From: Acinetobacter guillouiae CIP 63.46
GTDB taxonomy: Bacteria > Pseudomonadota > Gammaproteobacteria > Pseudomonadales > Moraxellaceae
Direction of reading: 5' to 3'
DNA length: 64,000 nucleotides
Assembly: GCF_000368145.1 (NCBI RefSeq)
Contig: NZ_KB849282.1
Location: 255,791-319,790, forward strand
Every line of letters begins with the position of its first letter. Position 1 is the stretch's first letter. This document shows, piece by piece, positions 40,123-50,519 of the stretch. A program made the position numbers and the translations under genes. Under the pieces are notes generated by a model that was not told the origin of the DNA, made no database searches, and worked only from the letters and a program-made list of their open reading frames with translations.

Positions 40123-41283
40123 TCATCTATTTTTATACTGATATTGGATTACCATTGTAAATAACCCATTCCCTGCATAATTCCGAAAATAAACAGAATC
40201 GCCAAAATGTGCTTTTAGACGCTGTTTTACATTTTCTAAAGCAATTCCATGCCCTTCTCTTACTTTTATTCTATCTTGTAAAAATGGGTTGGTAATGACT
40301 ATGTTGACTTGATTTTGCAATATTTCAACCAGTATGCCGATCTTGGCATCGATAATCTTTTGCTCAACCCCATGAAAAATACTGTTTTCAATTAAAGGTT
40401 GTAAGGTTAATAAGGGAATTTTGACCTGATCTAATAACAGCGGTTGTTGAATATTCCATTCCACATTTAAACGATCTCCCAAACGAATTTGCTCTATTGC
40501 AATATATTGTTGAGATAACTGTATTTCTTCTTTTAAGGTCACGAGCTTTAATTCTTGAAAACTGGCTCTAAACAATTTGGATAAATCTATCAGCATTTGT
40601 TCAGCTTTATCAGGATCAATCGCAATTAAACTCACCACGCTATTTAAACTATTAAATAAAAAATGTGGATGAATACGTGCTTGCATGGCCTGAATACGCG
40701 CATTCAATTCACTGTTTTGCTGCAATACTGCTTGTTCACGGATATACAAGTAGCGTAAACAAAATGCGCCCAGTAATACCCCATAGCTGACATGCAAAAT
40801 AAGATTATGCGAAATGTCTTGCATGGAAATATTTTGTAAAGAAAAATGCGTTCCCCAATAATGAATAATATTTAAAACCAGTGTTGTACACAGCACAATC
40901 GCCTGTAAAAGGATAAAACTGAATATTGAAATAGATAAATAGGTATATTGCGATAGCCTCTTTTCAAATACATCCTGAAAAGCGGCAAAGGCCAATAATA
41001 TCCAATTAATATATAAAATATATTCTAAAACATGCCAAAGATTTAAATTGCCCCATGATTGTGCTTCGGCCAATGCCAATAAAAAAGCCAATACATTACT
41101 AGAGATAAATAATTCGAATAAATACTTGCGATGCCCCATTTTGCTAAAAAAATAAGACTGATAAAAACCGCGCCCAGATTTTATTGATGAATGATTGCGC
41201 TTTACTTCGGCAAGTGAGGCTGAATTTGTTATACTGCGTTTAGTTCTACTGCTTTTTTTCCTACTGAGCCGATATGACCACAT
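40123..41283 (-). CDS. algZ: AlgZ/FimS-like sensor histidine kinase
   Basis: The 386 residues show hydrophobic membrane segments (about 55-180) and a LytS-type kinase with [16 protein letters not shown] (phospho-acceptor region) and the N-box-like [13 protein letters not shown]. This type lacks the usual His-kinase H-box. The start is uncertain: the ATG at 41283 makes the coding regions of this gene and argH overlap by ten bases, while the ATG at 41139 would give a 338-residue protein and leave the argH promoter free. Downstream is algR. Confidence 0.85.
   Translation of the reverse strand: MWSYRLSRKKSSRTKRSITNSASLAEVKRNHSSIKSGRGFYQSYFFSKMGHRKYLFELFISSNVLAFLLALAEAQSWGNLNLWHVLEYILYINWILLAFAAFQDVFEKRLSQYTYLSISIFSFILLQAIVLCTTLVLNIIHYWGTHFSLQNISMQDISHNLILHVSYGVLLGAFCLRYLYIREQAVLQQNSELNARIQAMQARIHPHFLFNSLNSVVSLIAIDPDKAEQMLIDLSKLFRASFQELKLVTLKEEIQLSQQYIAIEQIRLGDRLNVEWNIQQPLLLDQVKIPLLTLQPLIENSIFHGVEQKIIDAKIGILVEILQNQVNIVITNPFLQDRIKVREGHGIALENVKQRLKAHFGDSVYFRNYAGNGLFTMVIQYQYKNR
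41230..41235 (+). promoter_or_regulatory. likely -10 element of argH
   Basis: TATACT about 40 bases before the argH start matches a -10 box. A good -35 was not found. If real, it lies inside the longest version of the algZ reading frame and argues for the shorter algZ start. Confidence 0.35.
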
Positions 41284-42704
41284 CTTCTAATTCCTCTAAT
41301 CCGTCACAAGCCCAAACTTCAGGCATGTGGGGCGGTCGTTTCTCTGAAGCTACTGATGCCTTTGTTGCTGAATTTACTGCATCAGTTCAATTTGACCAAC
41401 GCTTTTATAAACAAGATATTGCTGGCTCGATCGCACATGCGACTATGTTAGCAAAAGTTGGTGTCCTTACAGAACAAGAACGTGATGACATTATCAATGG
41501 TTTAAACACAATTAAAGCTGAAATTGAAGCAGGTCAATTTGAATGGCGCATTGATTTAGAAGATGTGCACATGAATATCGAATCTCGTTTAACTCAGCGT
41601 ATCGGGATTGCAGGTAAAAAATTGCATACCGGTCGTAGCCGTAATGACCAAGTTGCCACAGACATCCGTTTATATGTACGTGACGAAATTGATGCAATTT
41701 TGACTTTACTGGAAAAATTACAAAAAGGCATCTTGGGCTTAGCAGCGAACAATACTGACACCATCATGCCAGGCTTTACCCATTTACAGACTGCGCAACC
41801 TGTGACTTTTGGTCATCATTTGATGGCGTGGTTTGAAATGTTGGTGCGTGACTCTGAGCGTTTAATCGACTGCCGTAAACGTGTCAACCGTATGCCTTTA
41901 GGTTCTGCTGCGCTTGCTGGAACAACCTATCCTATTGATCGTGCTTATACTGCAGAATTGTTAAACTTTGAAGCCGTTGCTGAAAATTCTTTAGATGCAG
42001 TATCTGACCGTGACTTTGCAATTGAGTTCAATGCTGCTGCATCTTTAATCATGATGCATTTATCACGTATGTCAGAAGAAATGATTCTTTGGACTTCTGC
42101 ACAATTTAAGTTTGTGAATATTCCTGACCGTTTCTGTACTGGCTCATCGATCATGCCACAAAAGAAAAACCCAGATGTTCCTGAACTAATTCGTGGTAAA
42201 ACTGGCCGTGTCTATGGCGACTTAATGAGTCTGCTCACCCTCATGAAGGGTCAACCTTTGGCCTATAACAAAGACAACCAAGAAGACAAAGAACCTTTGT
42301 TTGATGCGATTGATACAGTGCGTGGTTCATTGATGGCTTTTGCAGATATGATTCCTGCACTTGTACCAAATATTGAAATCATGCGTGAAGCGGCGCTACG
42401 TGGTTTCTCTACCGCAACAGACTTGGCTGATTACCTTGTAAAAAATGGCGTTGCTTTCCGTGATGCACATGAAATCGTAGGTAAAGCCGTGGCTTTAGGT
42501 GTGCAAGAATCGAAAGATCTTTCTGAGTTAAGCCTTGAGCAATTACAACAATTCTCAGATTTAATTCAAGCAGATGTGTTTGAAAAAGCTTTAACCCTTG
42601 AAGCATCTGTCAATGCACGTAATCATATTGGTGGTACTGCGCCTGCACAGGTTGCTGCTGCCATTGAACGCGCTTATATCCGTTTAGAAAAACTTTATGC
42701 ATAA
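41274..42704 (+). CDS. argH: argininosuccinate lyase
   Basis: The 476 residues cleave argininosuccinate to arginine and fumarate, the last step of arginine synthesis. Motifs are [18 protein letters not shown] at the N terminus, the [13 protein letters not shown] stretch, [10 protein letters not shown] and the fumarase/aspartase signature [12 protein letters not shown]. The length is normal. It is divergent from algZ and followed by yggX with an 11-base gap. Confidence 0.97.
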   Translation: MTTSSNSSNPSQAQTSGMWGGRFSEATDAFVAEFTASVQFDQRFYKQDIAGSIAHATMLAKVGVLTEQERDDIINGLNTIKAEIEAGQFEWRIDLEDVHMNIESRLTQRIGIAGKKLHTGRSRNDQVATDIRLYVRDEIDAILTLLEKLQKGILGLAANNTDTIMPGFTHLQTAQPVTFGHHLMAWFEMLVRDSERLIDCRKRVNRMPLGSAALAGTTYPIDRAYTAELLNFEAVAENSLDAVSDRDFAIEFNAAASLIMMHLSRMSEEMILWTSAQFKFVNIPDRFCTGSSIMPQKKNPDVPELIRGKTGRVYGDLMSLLTLMKGQPLAYNKDNQEDKEPLFDAIDTVRGSLMAFADMIPALVPNIEIMREAALRGFSTATDLADYLVKNGVAFRDAHEIVGKAVALGVQESKDLSELSLEQLQQFSDLIQADVFEKALTLEASVNARNHIGGTAPAQVAAAIERAYIRLEKLYA

Positions 42705-42715
42705 GGAGTTTTGAT

Positions 42716-42985
42716 ATGACTCGACAAGTATTTTGCCGTAAATATCAAAAAGGGTTAGAAGGTTTAGACTTTGCACCCTTTCCAGGTCCAAAGGGTCAAG
42801 TGTTATTTGACACAGTGTCTAAACAAGCTTGGCAAGAATGGTTAAAACACCAAACCACGTTAATCAATGAAAAACGTTTAAACGTGTTTGAACCAGATGC
42901 AAAAAAGTTTTTAGAAGAACAGCGTGAAAAATTTTTGGATAATGATCAATCATTGGAAATGGCGGAAGGCTTAAAGCCGGAGTAA
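42716..42985 (+). CDS. yggX: Fe(2+)-trafficking / oxidative damage protection protein YggX
   Basis: The 89 residues match YggX, which protects iron-sulfur enzymes from oxidation: [17 protein letters not shown] at the start with the single reactive cysteine Cys6, then [22 protein letters not shown] and a C-terminal helical tail. AAGGAG precedes the ATG. The tight 11-base spacing to argH suggests one transcript, ending at the terminator at 43045. Confidence 0.92.
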   Translation: MTRQVFCRKYQKGLEGLDFAPFPGPKGQVLFDTVSKQAWQEWLKHQTTLINEKRLNVFEPDAKKFLEEQREKFLDNDQSLEMAEGLKPE

Positions 42986-43044
42986 TGACCGAAGCCTCCT
43001 AAGGCAAAAATCCAAAAATGATGTGCATCTTATGCTCATCTAAA

Positions 43045-43068
43045 AAATCCCCGTCAGGGGATTTTTTT
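43045..43068 (+). terminator. terminator after yggX
   Basis: The 8-bp stem AAATCCCC / GGGGATTT has a GTCA loop and is followed by a T run on the plus strand, about 60 bases past the yggX stop. Confidence 0.88.
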
Positions 43069-43154
43069 ATTGCTTCATCGTACAAGATAATCTCGATCAC
43101 ATGAGCTTATAAATTTAATCTTATATATATTTACTTTTCCCACGCATAAAAAAA

Positions 43155-43173
43155 AGGAGTCTTGGAGACTCCT
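43155..43173 (-). terminator. hairpin with minus-strand T run
   Basis: AGGAGTCT / AGACTCCT around a 3-base loop, followed on the minus strand by eight or more T residues. It is about 190 bases beyond the stop of the hydroxylase gene, so it ends a long 3' UTR or a separate small transcript. Confidence 0.75.
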
Positions 43174-43364
43174 ATAAAACTTAAAACACGGCAGTGGGTA
43201 CATGCTGTGCAATCAATATACATCGATGGCATGACTTAATATTGACCAAAGATACCGAAAACGCTGACCAATCACGACAAATTATAGATTTTACACGACG
43301 CATCCAATTCATTTCACAGCAGTTTTAAACAGATCAGAACAAGCAACAACGTTGAAAAAACAAA
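43174..43364 (-). other. 190-base gap between hydroxylase stop and its terminator
   Basis: No ORF was seen. An ACGACAAATTA word at 43274-43284 recurs upstream of the same gene at 44087-44097. The gap could be an ordinary long 3' UTR or a 3'-derived small RNA. Confidence 0.35.
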
Positions 43365-44003
43365 TTAAGCCACAGAATCATTGAGCTTTTGCGTATTTTC
43401 TTCAACCAATAGCGGTTTTTTCTCTACCCATTTGGCTGGAAAATATTTTTCTATGCTGGATGATAACCAGTTTGCGATTGGCTGAGGCAATTTCACACCT
43501 AAAGGATTCTGCTCTTGCAGATCCGCAGAAGAAATCACCCGTGTTCCCATCAGATAATCAAACCAAGGCTTAGTGACACACCAATTGGCATCTTGGTTCG
43601 AGTTCATGTGGTGATCATAATGCCAAGGAATCTTCTTCATCGCCCAATCCGGCTCTAAATGTGCACGGCGATGGATATAATAATAATTACACGCACTATA
43701 AAGCGATGCAGCAACCATTCCTTTCGAAATCGGGTAGAAAATCAAACTTGCCGCACCAGCAACCACCGCCAAAGAAACGATTTCATTTTTGGTCCGCCAA
43801 TTTGAAATCCCTTCTACATAGCCATCATCATGAAAATCTTGTTTACGCACTTCACGATGGTGTTCCCAATGCGATTTCATACTGCGTGGCACTGGACTGA
43901 AACGTGGTTTCCCTGGGCGATGTTGACCATGTAAAATATAGTTATGCGCAACCCATTCAAAACCATTTGCGACGACCAATCCGACTAAAAAACCTTTTAA
44001 CAT
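43365..44003 (-). CDS. fatty acid hydroxylase-superfamily membrane protein
   Basis: The 212 residues form a di-iron membrane enzyme of the fatty-acid hydroxylase/sterol desaturase group. It has histidine clusters HNYILH (about 20), HWEHHRE (about 45), HRRAH and HYDHHMN, the usual metal ligands, and hydrophobic segments around 1-20 and 75-110. The start at 44003 is set by GAGGGA 6 bases ahead. It is divergent from an AraC regulator, which may control it. The substrate is unknown. Confidence 0.83.
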   Translation of the reverse strand: MLKGFLVGLVVANGFEWVAHNYILHGQHRPGKPRFSPVPRSMKSHWEHHREVRKQDFHDDGYVEGISNWRTKNEIVSLAVVAGAASLIFYPISKGMVAASLYSACNYYYIHRRAHLEPDWAMKKIPWHYDHHMNSNQDANWCVTKPWFDYLMGTRVISSADLQEQNPLGVKLPQPIANWLSSSIEKYFPAKWVEKKPLLVEENTQKLNDSVA

Positions 44004-44078
44004 AATCAATCCCTCTTGCTTATTGTGAATATAAAACATGCTGGGAAATAGGTATTGACATCAAAAAGTATTTTCATT

Positions 44079-44109
44079 GACAAATTACGACAAATTAAAA
44101 TAGTATAAT
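44079..44109. promoter_or_regulatory. direct repeats and -10 between hydroxylase and AraC genes
   Basis: GACAAATTA occurs twice at a 10-base period (44079-44087 and 44089-44097), followed by TATAAT at 44104-44109. The repeat spacing equals one DNA turn, as expected for an AraC-type activator site. TATAAT probably serves the AraC gene. The exact role is inferred. Confidence 0.45.
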
Positions 44110-44155
44110 GTTTAAACTACAGCTGACGTAGATCACACAATAACAAGATGTGTAA

Positions 44156-45163
44156 ATGATACAATTAAAGGACTATGCGGGCTCGATATATGGCGGGCTT
44201 GGGCAATTACTCTATACTTTTAGTGAAGCTAAAGGTCTAAAGATCTCATCCAAACTACAACAGATTCAAAATGTTGAACGCTTTGACTATACCGTTTGGC
44301 GTGAAATCTTGGATGACATTCAATCACAAGTACAAAGCCCAGCTTTGGGTCTAGACATCTCTAAATATGTACAACCCAAACATATTGGTATCATTGCCTA
44401 TATTGCACAATCTTGTGACACGCTTGGAGAGGCACTCACCCGCTACCATGATTTTCATCGATTGATTTATGATGGAAGCCCGCTGAAAGTTGAATATTAT
44501 GATGAACAGCACATCTCGGTACGTTGGGAAAATCTACCCACCCATTTAACCACTCAAATTACTGATGAAATTGCGATGGCCGTGGTGATTCAGTTTTTAA
44601 GACAATTTATATCCGATGATATAACGCTGTATCAGGTTAATTTTATTCATCCTCAACCTAAAAACAGCATGCTGTATCAAGCATTCTTTAAGTGTCCTGT
44701 GCTCTTTCAGCAAGAAAAAGTCGAACTGATCTTTCCCATCAGCGCACTTGCGATTTCCTTTAAACGCAGTGATCAAACCCTGCAAAAACTACTGATGCAA
44801 CAAGCACAGGCCTTGCTTGAAAGCTTACCCAATGCCACCCAGTTAGATGAGCGCTTACAACAAAGTATTTTATTGGGATTACAAAAAAACAATTATCAAA
44901 TCGAAGCGATTGCCAAACAACTGAATATGTCGATACGCCAGTTACAACGTCATCTACAAAGTCAGAACACCACTTATCAACAACGTGTTCAAGATGTCCG
45001 CCAATTATTGGCCTTTCAATATCTGCAAGATCCTCATTTAGGTCTGCATGAAATTGCCCTGCTTCTCAGTTACTCAGAACAAAGTGCTTTCCAACGTGCT
45101 TTTAAACAATGGACAGGCTTAACACCGCAACAATGGCGTCTTCAGCATCGAGAGTTTAAGTAA
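44156..45163 (+). CDS. AraC-family transcriptional regulator
   Basis: The 335 residues have an N-terminal arabinose-binding-like domain (about 1-200, with IGIIAYIAQSCDTLGEAL) and a C-terminal AraC double helix-turn-helix (about 235-335). The second helix-turn-helix carries GLHEIALLLSYSEQSAFQRAFKQWTGLTPQQWR (in parts: HEIALLLSYSEQSAFQRAFK, then TGLTP). It is divergent from the hydroxylase gene, which suggests that gene as its target. The effector is unknown. Confidence 0.9.
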   Translation: MIQLKDYAGSIYGGLGQLLYTFSEAKGLKISSKLQQIQNVERFDYTVWREILDDIQSQVQSPALGLDISKYVQPKHIGIIAYIAQSCDTLGEALTRYHDFHRLIYDGSPLKVEYYDEQHISVRWENLPTHLTTQITDEIAMAVVIQFLRQFISDDITLYQVNFIHPQPKNSMLYQAFFKCPVLFQQEKVELIFPISALAISFKRSDQTLQKLLMQQAQALLESLPNATQLDERLQQSILLGLQKNNYQIEAIAKQLNMSIRQLQRHLQSQNTTYQQRVQDVRQLLAFQYLQDPHLGLHEIALLLSYSEQSAFQRAFKQWTGLTPQQWRLQHREFK

Positions 45164-45438
45164 TTGTGTATTAAATTTATAGATAAAAACAGCATGTTTC
45201 ACCATTCTCACCACTCATTTTTTTAGCATTAAATAGCTGTAAAATATAATTTTTTAAAATAAAATCAGAACATTAGCCGATATTGATATGAATATTTTTT
45301 ATTTGTGATTTTATTTTCATATTTTTAGACTATTATCTTTATACAGAAAATAAAAGTTGTATCCACCCCACGGTTATCAACTATCTAAAAATAGTCATAT
45401 AACCCCATTCCGTGCAAAAAAATAATTTAGGAATCAAT

Positions 45439-46131
45439 ATGAATAAATATCTCGCAGAATTTATCGGAACCTTTTGGCTGGTGTTTGGAGGATGTGGTAG
45501 CGCAATATTTGCCGCTGCTTTTCCAGAACTGGGTATCGGTTTTGCTGGTGTTGCACTGGCATTCGGTTTAACCGTACTCACAGGCGCTTTTGCTTTAGGG
45601 CATATCTCAGGCGGGCATTTTAACCCTGCGGTCAGTGTGGGTTTATGGGTAGGTGGTCGTTTTAATGCCAAAGACTTAGCCCCTTATATTATTGCTCAAG
45701 TCATCGGTGGTATTTTGGCCGCATTTGTTTTGTATTTAATCGTACAAGGTCAGGCGGGATTCACAGGAACTGGTGGATTCGCCAGCAATGGTTTTGGTGA
45801 TTTATCCCCTGGAAAATATTCTTTAGTCTCTGCATTGTTAATTGAAATCGTATTAACCGCCTTTTTCTTAATTGTTATTCTCGGTTCAACAGATAAACGT
45901 GCACCTGCTGGCTTTGCCCCGATTGCCATCGGTTTAGCACTTACTTTGATTCACTTAATTAGTATCCCCGTTACCAATACTTCAGTTAATCCAGCACGAA
46001 GTACTGCTGTGGCTTTATTTGCTGAAACAGCAGCACTGAGTCAATTATGGTTATTCTGGGTGGCACCAATTGTCGGTGCAATCATTGGGGCATTGATTTA
46101 TAAGGTTGTGGGTAATGAGCCTCAATCCTAA
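45439..46131 (+). CDS. aqpZ: aquaporin Z
   Basis: The 230 residues form a six-segment water channel with two NPA motifs, HFNPAVS and SVNPARS, each in a half-helix, and the N-terminal [20 protein letters not shown]. The ATG at 45439 was chosen because AGGA precedes it; the GTG at 45412 is unlikely. Water channels of this size in bacteria are AqpZ rather than the longer GlpF. A terminator follows. Confidence 0.95.
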   Translation: MNKYLAEFIGTFWLVFGGCGSAIFAAAFPELGIGFAGVALAFGLTVLTGAFALGHISGGHFNPAVSVGLWVGGRFNAKDLAPYIIAQVIGGILAAFVLYLIVQGQAGFTGTGGFASNGFGDLSPGKYSLVSALLIEIVLTAFFLIVILGSTDKRAPAGFAPIAIGLALTLIHLISIPVTNTSVNPARSTAVALFAETAALSQLWLFWVAPIVGAIIGALIYKVVGNEPQS

Positions 46132-46150
46132 ATAGATTTTCAATGTAAAA

Positions 46151-46178
46151 AAACCTGCTTCGGCAGGTTTTTTTATAC
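46151..46178. terminator. terminator after aqpZ
   Basis: The 8-bp stem AAACCTGC / GCAGGTTT has a TTCG tetraloop with A and T runs on both sides, so it could act in both directions. The gene at 46240 lies convergent. Confidence 0.9.
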
Positions 46179-46239
46179 ATATAAACCAATGAATTAGAAC
46201 ATAACTAATTCAAAAATGGCTTAAAAATAAATATGGTCT

Positions 46240-46485
46240 TTAAAGAAATGGATTCTCTATTTCGCCTTCGCTTTGACGCGCAAGCTGTTCTGGTAGATCA
46301 CTTTGCTTCTCTAAACTTGCTACAACTTCATTGAGATAGTTTTGTAAAAGCTTAGCCGCTTTTAAGCCAGCTTGATCTTTGGTGATCTGTAAATTGCCAT
46401 AAATACTGACACAGTCAGTTTGATTTTCTAAGGTTAAATCATGAATTGAATGTGATTCGGTGCCATTCTCAAACGGTTTAAACAT
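46240..46485 (-). CDS. small protein of unknown function
   Basis: The 81 residues are hydrophilic and mostly helical in the C-terminal half (KAAKLLQNYLNEVVASLEKQ). No known family is recognised. The ATG at 46485 was chosen; the TTG at 46500 lies in frame five codons upstream. Convergent with aqpZ, it uses or shares the bidirectional terminator. Codon use is ordinary, so it is likely real, but the evidence is weak. Confidence 0.55.
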   Translation of the reverse strand: MFKPFENGTESHSIHDLTLENQTDCVSIYGNLQITKDQAGLKAAKLLQNYLNEVVASLEKQSDLPEQLARQSEGEIENPFL

Positions 46486-46564
46486 TTTTAATTTTCTCAA
46501 TTTTTTTCGATCTTATTCACAGTATAAATAGATTCTCAAAAGATACTGCACCATCAGCGCTGAA

Positions 46565-47608
46565 TTATTTCAAAATTTGTAAAATATATTGCAACAACGC
46601 TTCAACCAATTGTTTCACCAAGGCATCTTTGGTTTCAGGATCGACTTTTGGTAATTGCATATCCGATGTAGCGGTTGAACTACTTTTTGGTTGGAACTGC
46701 TTTTGCAGTGCGGTGATTTTATCCTGACTGACCTCTTCTGCACATTGGCTTTCCGCATCCCAATGCGAGTACTCAATTTCTTTATTAACCTTGACCTGTT
46801 TTGCGTTCAAAGGCAATTTATAGGTATTACGCTTTTGTTCTTCAGTCAGTTGTGGAAATAAATTCATCCCCAACTGTTCTTCTAAATAGCATACGCTGAC
46901 CACTTTAACCTGAAGTGAATCATTATTTGGCGCATAGTACGCACCAATGATCCCGTGTTTAGGCAAGTAAATCGCTTTATAGATCGCGGTCGGAACAATC
47001 ACACCCTTTCCAATGGTTTTTAGTTTTTTCCCAGAAAAAACTGGGCCAGTGACCACATAAACATCTTTCTTTTGCTTGGTGACAATTGCACGAGTTGCTT
47101 CTTCTAACTCACGCCAAACTTGTTGGTTATTTTTAGCAGCTTGCGGCACCATATTGGCCAAAGAAAAGCTGTCGAACTGTGATTCCTTATTGGGCATATC
47201 GGCATTGGGTGACATATGACCACGGTCATAGCCTGAACCACGATAATCCGATAATAATGCACGATGTGTAGCGGTTACACGTGGCTCTTCGTGGAAATTA
47301 TCTTCACGTTTAATCTTTTGACTTAAGCGCTGTGGAGATAAATATTCTGCTGTCCATAACGGTGTTTTAGAAACACCCGAATACATTACATTAAACCCGT
47401 TAAAACATAAGGGATAACTGTTTTTCTTTAAACTTTCTTTGATTAGAACAGGTGGTTGCTCTCGATAGAACTGATTTAAACACGTAGAGTTATTGGTACT
47501 ACTTTGGGTAAATGGCAGTAACTGAAAAATTTTCTCTTGGCCAAACGCAATCGCAAAACTTCCAGTAGCAACAACACCCAACACCATTTTAACTACTGAA
47601 TTTTTCAA
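46565..47608 (-). CDS. DNA/RNA non-specific endonuclease
   Basis: The 347 residues begin with a hydrophobic segment (a likely signal peptide or anchor, about 7-25) and contain the DNA/RNA non-specific endonuclease (NUC) active site YDRGHMSPNADM with the catalytic histidine, then NMVPQAAKNNQQVWRELE. The family degrades double- and single-stranded nucleic acids in a metal-dependent way, outside the cytoplasm. I set the start at the TTG at 47608, since AGGAAG lies six bases before it; the longest frame begins with TTG at 47626. An extracytoplasmic role in nucleic acid use or defence is possible. Confidence 0.85.
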   Translation of the reverse strand: MKNSVVKMVLGVVATGSFAIAFGQEKIFQLLPFTQSSTNNSTCLNQFYREQPPVLIKESLKKNSYPLCFNGFNVMYSGVSKTPLWTAEYLSPQRLSQKIKREDNFHEEPRVTATHRALLSDYRGSGYDRGHMSPNADMPNKESQFDSFSLANMVPQAAKNNQQVWRELEEATRAIVTKQKKDVYVVTGPVFSGKKLKTIGKGVIVPTAIYKAIYLPKHGIIGAYYAPNNDSLQVKVVSVCYLEEQLGMNLFPQLTEEQKRNTYKLPLNAKQVKVNKEIEYSHWDAESQCAEEVSQDKITALQKQFQPKSSSTATSDMQLPKVDPETKDALVKQLVEALLQYILQILK

Positions 47609-48147
47609 CAAAGGCTTCCTAAACAAGGTTAAATAAACAATCCACTCAAAATCCTTACAGATTAAGTTTTTGAATTTAAATAGCTTAACAAGTCAATAAA
47701 CTGAAAGATATTGTGTCGACCTTCAACCGAGTAAAGCTTCTACGATTCGTGCTTAACTAAACAACATTCCATGTAACAATTTATTGTTTATTTCACAAAA
47801 AATGCTAGAAAATCAAATATCTTACAGATGCTTTATTGCACTTGCGAAGATGATTATGTCATGTTGCGCAGTGTTGTTCGACAGCCTTACGACACAGTTT
47901 GTCGTATAGGATCGTTTTATGCGGATATCTCGTGATTTACTGGGGAGAATTGAATGATGGAACCATTCAAACTAAGCATTCTAAAGGGTTTGATACTATC
48001 TCAGTGCAATATCAGCCTATCTACTTTTACGGGATCAAGAATACCGAAGATAAGAATTCGTATTTTCAGGATTTAGAGAAAATATCTCTGCCAAAAATAA
48101 AGTGATTTAATGTAATACACCACCCCATAAAACCCATGGGCAAAAAA
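47609..48147. other. region with a small doubtful ORF and an inverted repeat
   Basis: About 540 bases between the nuclease gene and the kup terminator. They hold an inverted repeat TACGACA / TGTCGTA (47887-47905, 5-base loop) and one doubtful reading frame listed next. No known gene was recognised. The rest is AT-rich and featureless. Confidence 0.4.
47899..48105 (+). pseudogene. small ORF, possible gene remnant
   Basis: The frame encodes 68 residues, with the second half ELNDGTIQTKHSKGFDTISV and YFYGIKNTEDKNSYFQDLEK. It starts only at a TTG inside the inverted repeat and has no clear ribosome site, so it could be the 3' end of a decayed gene. I do not recognise a homologous family. Confidence 0.3.
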
Positions 48148-48171
48148 AAAGCCAGAATGACTTCTGGCTTT
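48148..48171 (-). terminator. terminator of kup
   Basis: The 10-bp stem AAAGCCAGAA / TTCTGGCTTT has a 4-base loop and is followed by a T run on the minus strand, about 15 bases beyond the kup stop. Confidence 0.9.
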
Positions 48172-48185
48172 TGATTGATATGAAT

Positions 48186-50066
48186 TTAGATTTCGATCTG
48201 GCTGCCCATTTCAACCACACGGTTTGGCGGGATTTGATAAAAATCACTCACTGGGCTGGTATTACGTTGCATCGAAATAAACAGTTTTTCACGCCATGGT
48301 GCCATTCCATCACCCACGGTATGAATCAAACGATCACGTGAGATGAAGAAACTGATATGCATCATGTCAAATTCAACTTCGAGTTGCTTATAAGCCAATT
48401 CTAGTGCATTTGGAATATCAGGTTGATCCTTAAAGCCATAGTAAACAAAAACACGTTGGAAGCGCTTATCTAACACTTCAACACGAATTCTTTCTTGGTC
48501 TGGTACATACGGAACATCACGAGTAATCACCGTCACCATAATATTGCGTTCATGCAGGACTTTATTGTGCTTGATATTGTGCAACATCGCATGTGGAACA
48601 ATATTTGGATTACCGGTTAAGAATACCGCTTGACCGGGTACAAACTGAGTTTCATCACTTAAACTGACACTTTTAATAAATAGATCCAGTGGCAAGGCAT
48701 CTTTTTCCAAACGGTTAAAGACAATTTCTCGCCCAGTTTTCCAAGTCATCAGAATAGTAAATACGATTGCACCGATCAGGATCGGAACCCATCCGCCTGA
48801 AATAATTTTTAATGAAGTTGACCCAATAAAAATACTATCAATCACTAAAAATGGGATGGCGAACAATGCCACTTTCCACTTTGGCCAACGCCAAAAACCA
48901 TATGCCAAGATTGAAATCAAAATCGTATCGCATAGCATGGTCATGGTGACTGCTACACCATAAGCATTGGCAAGATTGGCACTGTTTTGGAAAATCACAA
49001 TCAATAAAAGAATCGAAACGTAGAGTATCCAGTTGATAAAGGGCAAATAAATCTGACCTTGTTCTACATCAGAAGTGTGGTGCACGGTTAATCTTGGCAA
49101 ATAGCGTAGCTGAATGGCTTGGTTTGCCATTGAAAATACACCTGTAATGACCGCTTGTGAGGCAATCACCGCTGCCGCTGTGGCTAGGGCAATCATGGGG
49201 TATAAGCCCCATTCAGGTACAAGCAAATAGAATGGGTTTTCAATCGCACTTGGATTACGCAGCAATAACGCACCTTGCCCTGCATAATTTAATAACAGAC
49301 AAGGCAGCACAATGATAAACCAGCCTAAACGAATCGGCAGCCGTCCAAAATGCCCCATATCTGCATAGAGTGCTTCACCACCCGTCACCGTCAAAATCAC
49401 CGCACCCATGGTTAAAAACGCCACAAAGGGTTGATGAAAAATAAAGTTCAGCGCCCAATGTGGACTGAGCATGCTTAATACATAGGGGGTTTGGCTAATA
49501 CTATGAATACCGATTAAACCGATAGAGGCAAACCAGGTTAAAGTGATTGGGCCAAAAAACTTACCCATGGTTCCCGTACCATGTCTTTGTACCAGAAACA
49601 GTGCGGTAAGAATCCCGATTGCCAAAGGCATCAGCCATTTGTTAAACATGGGTGTGGCAATACTCAGCCCTTCAATCGCTGAAAGTACTGAAATTGCTGG
49701 GGTAATAATGCCATCACCAAAAAACAGTGATGCACCAATAAATCCCAAAGCAATTAAATAGATTTTGCGATTATCTGCGATACGATTAGAGCGTAAGTTC
49801 AGCGCCAGCAAGGACATGATACCACCCTCACCATTGTTATCTGCTCGCATGATAATGGTGACGTATTTAAAGCTGATGGTGAGCATCATGCACCAGAAAA
49901 TCAGTGACAAGATCCCAAGCACGGTCGCTTCGGTGATGGCAATGTGTGCAGTCAGAAAACATTGGCGTAGGGCGTACAAGGGACTGGTTCCGATGTCTCC
50001 AAATACCACCCCTAATGCTGCGAGTGTGATCGCAGGTAACGCGGCTTTTTTTGCAGTACTTTGCAT
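48186..50066 (-). CDS. kup: potassium transporter Kup
   Basis: The 626 residues match the KUP/HAK/KT family of K+ uptake systems. The N-terminal segment [20 protein letters not shown], then about 12 hydrophobic segments, and the C-terminal cytoplasmic domain (about 455-626) with [17 protein letters not shown] are seen (the last as [16 protein letters not shown]). The length is usual for proteobacterial Kup. It has its own terminator and lies 120 bases from tRNA-Ser, divergent. It imports potassium, probably with protons. Confidence 0.95.
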   Translation of the reverse strand: MQSTAKKAALPAITLAALGVVFGDIGTSPLYALRQCFLTAHIAITEATVLGILSLIFWCMMLTISFKYVTIIMRADNNGEGGIMSLLALNLRSNRIADNRKIYLIALGFIGASLFFGDGIITPAISVLSAIEGLSIATPMFNKWLMPLAIGILTALFLVQRHGTGTMGKFFGPITLTWFASIGLIGIHSISQTPYVLSMLSPHWALNFIFHQPFVAFLTMGAVILTVTGGEALYADMGHFGRLPIRLGWFIIVLPCLLLNYAGQGALLLRNPSAIENPFYLLVPEWGLYPMIALATAAAVIASQAVITGVFSMANQAIQLRYLPRLTVHHTSDVEQGQIYLPFINWILYVSILLLIVIFQNSANLANAYGVAVTMTMLCDTILISILAYGFWRWPKWKVALFAIPFLVIDSIFIGSTSLKIISGGWVPILIGAIVFTILMTWKTGREIVFNRLEKDALPLDLFIKSVSLSDETQFVPGQAVFLTGNPNIVPHAMLHNIKHNKVLHERNIMVTVITRDVPYVPDQERIRVEVLDKRFQRVFVYYGFKDQPDIPNALELAYKQLEVEFDMMHISFFISRDRLIHTVGDGMAPWREKLFISMQRNTSPVSDFYQIPPNRVVEMGSQIEI

Positions 50067-50148
50067 AGATTCGTCTTCAAAAATTTAGACACTATTTTTG
50101 CGCAATCATATCACTGTGAAATTTTTTTTGCTCTAAATCAATTGTTGC

Positions 50149-50177
50149 TTGGCAGAAATCTTTTTTTTGGTTATTAT
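50149..50177 (+). promoter_or_regulatory. promoter of tRNA-Ser
   Basis: TTGGCA (50149-50154), a 17-base spacer and TATTAT (50172-50177). Both hexamers are one base from consensus, with the tRNA 5' end 11 bases downstream. Confidence 0.75.
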
Positions 50178-50187
50178 CCCACGCCTT

Positions 50188-50278
50188 GGTGAAGTGTCCG
50201 AGTGGCTTAAGGAGCACGCCTGGAAAGTGTGTATACGTTTATAGCGTATCGAGGGTTCGAATCCCTCTTTCACCGCCA
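50188..50278 (+). tRNA. tRNA-Ser (GGA)
   Basis: A 91-base class II tRNA with a long variable arm and acceptor GGTGAAG paired with CTTTCACC. The anticodon loop CTGGAAA reads GGA, and the CCA end is encoded. It is the left edge of the accessory region. Confidence 0.97.
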
Positions 50279-50311
50279 GAATTGAAAAAACTGCATGCCG
50301 ATGCAGTGGGG

Positions 50312-50345
50312 AAAGGCTTAGATCTTAAGGGTTTAGGCCTTTTTT
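50312..50345 (+). terminator. probable terminator after tRNA-Ser
   Basis: AAAGGC / GCCTTT arms, with a long partly paired loop, then a T run. A separate hairpin, ACTGCAT / ATGCAGT (50290-50307), precedes it. Confidence 0.55.
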
Positions 50346-50519
50346 GTGTCTGAAAAATTGTATTTTAATATATGCAGTTTTTGTAGAAGTACTACATTGC
50401 TTATATATTCACGTTTTATAAATAAAAATCTAATAAAATCTATATCATAGCTGTTTAAAATTCTAGATTTTTATTTATACTCCATTATTCACTCTACCCC
50501 TGATAAAAAGAAATGATAA

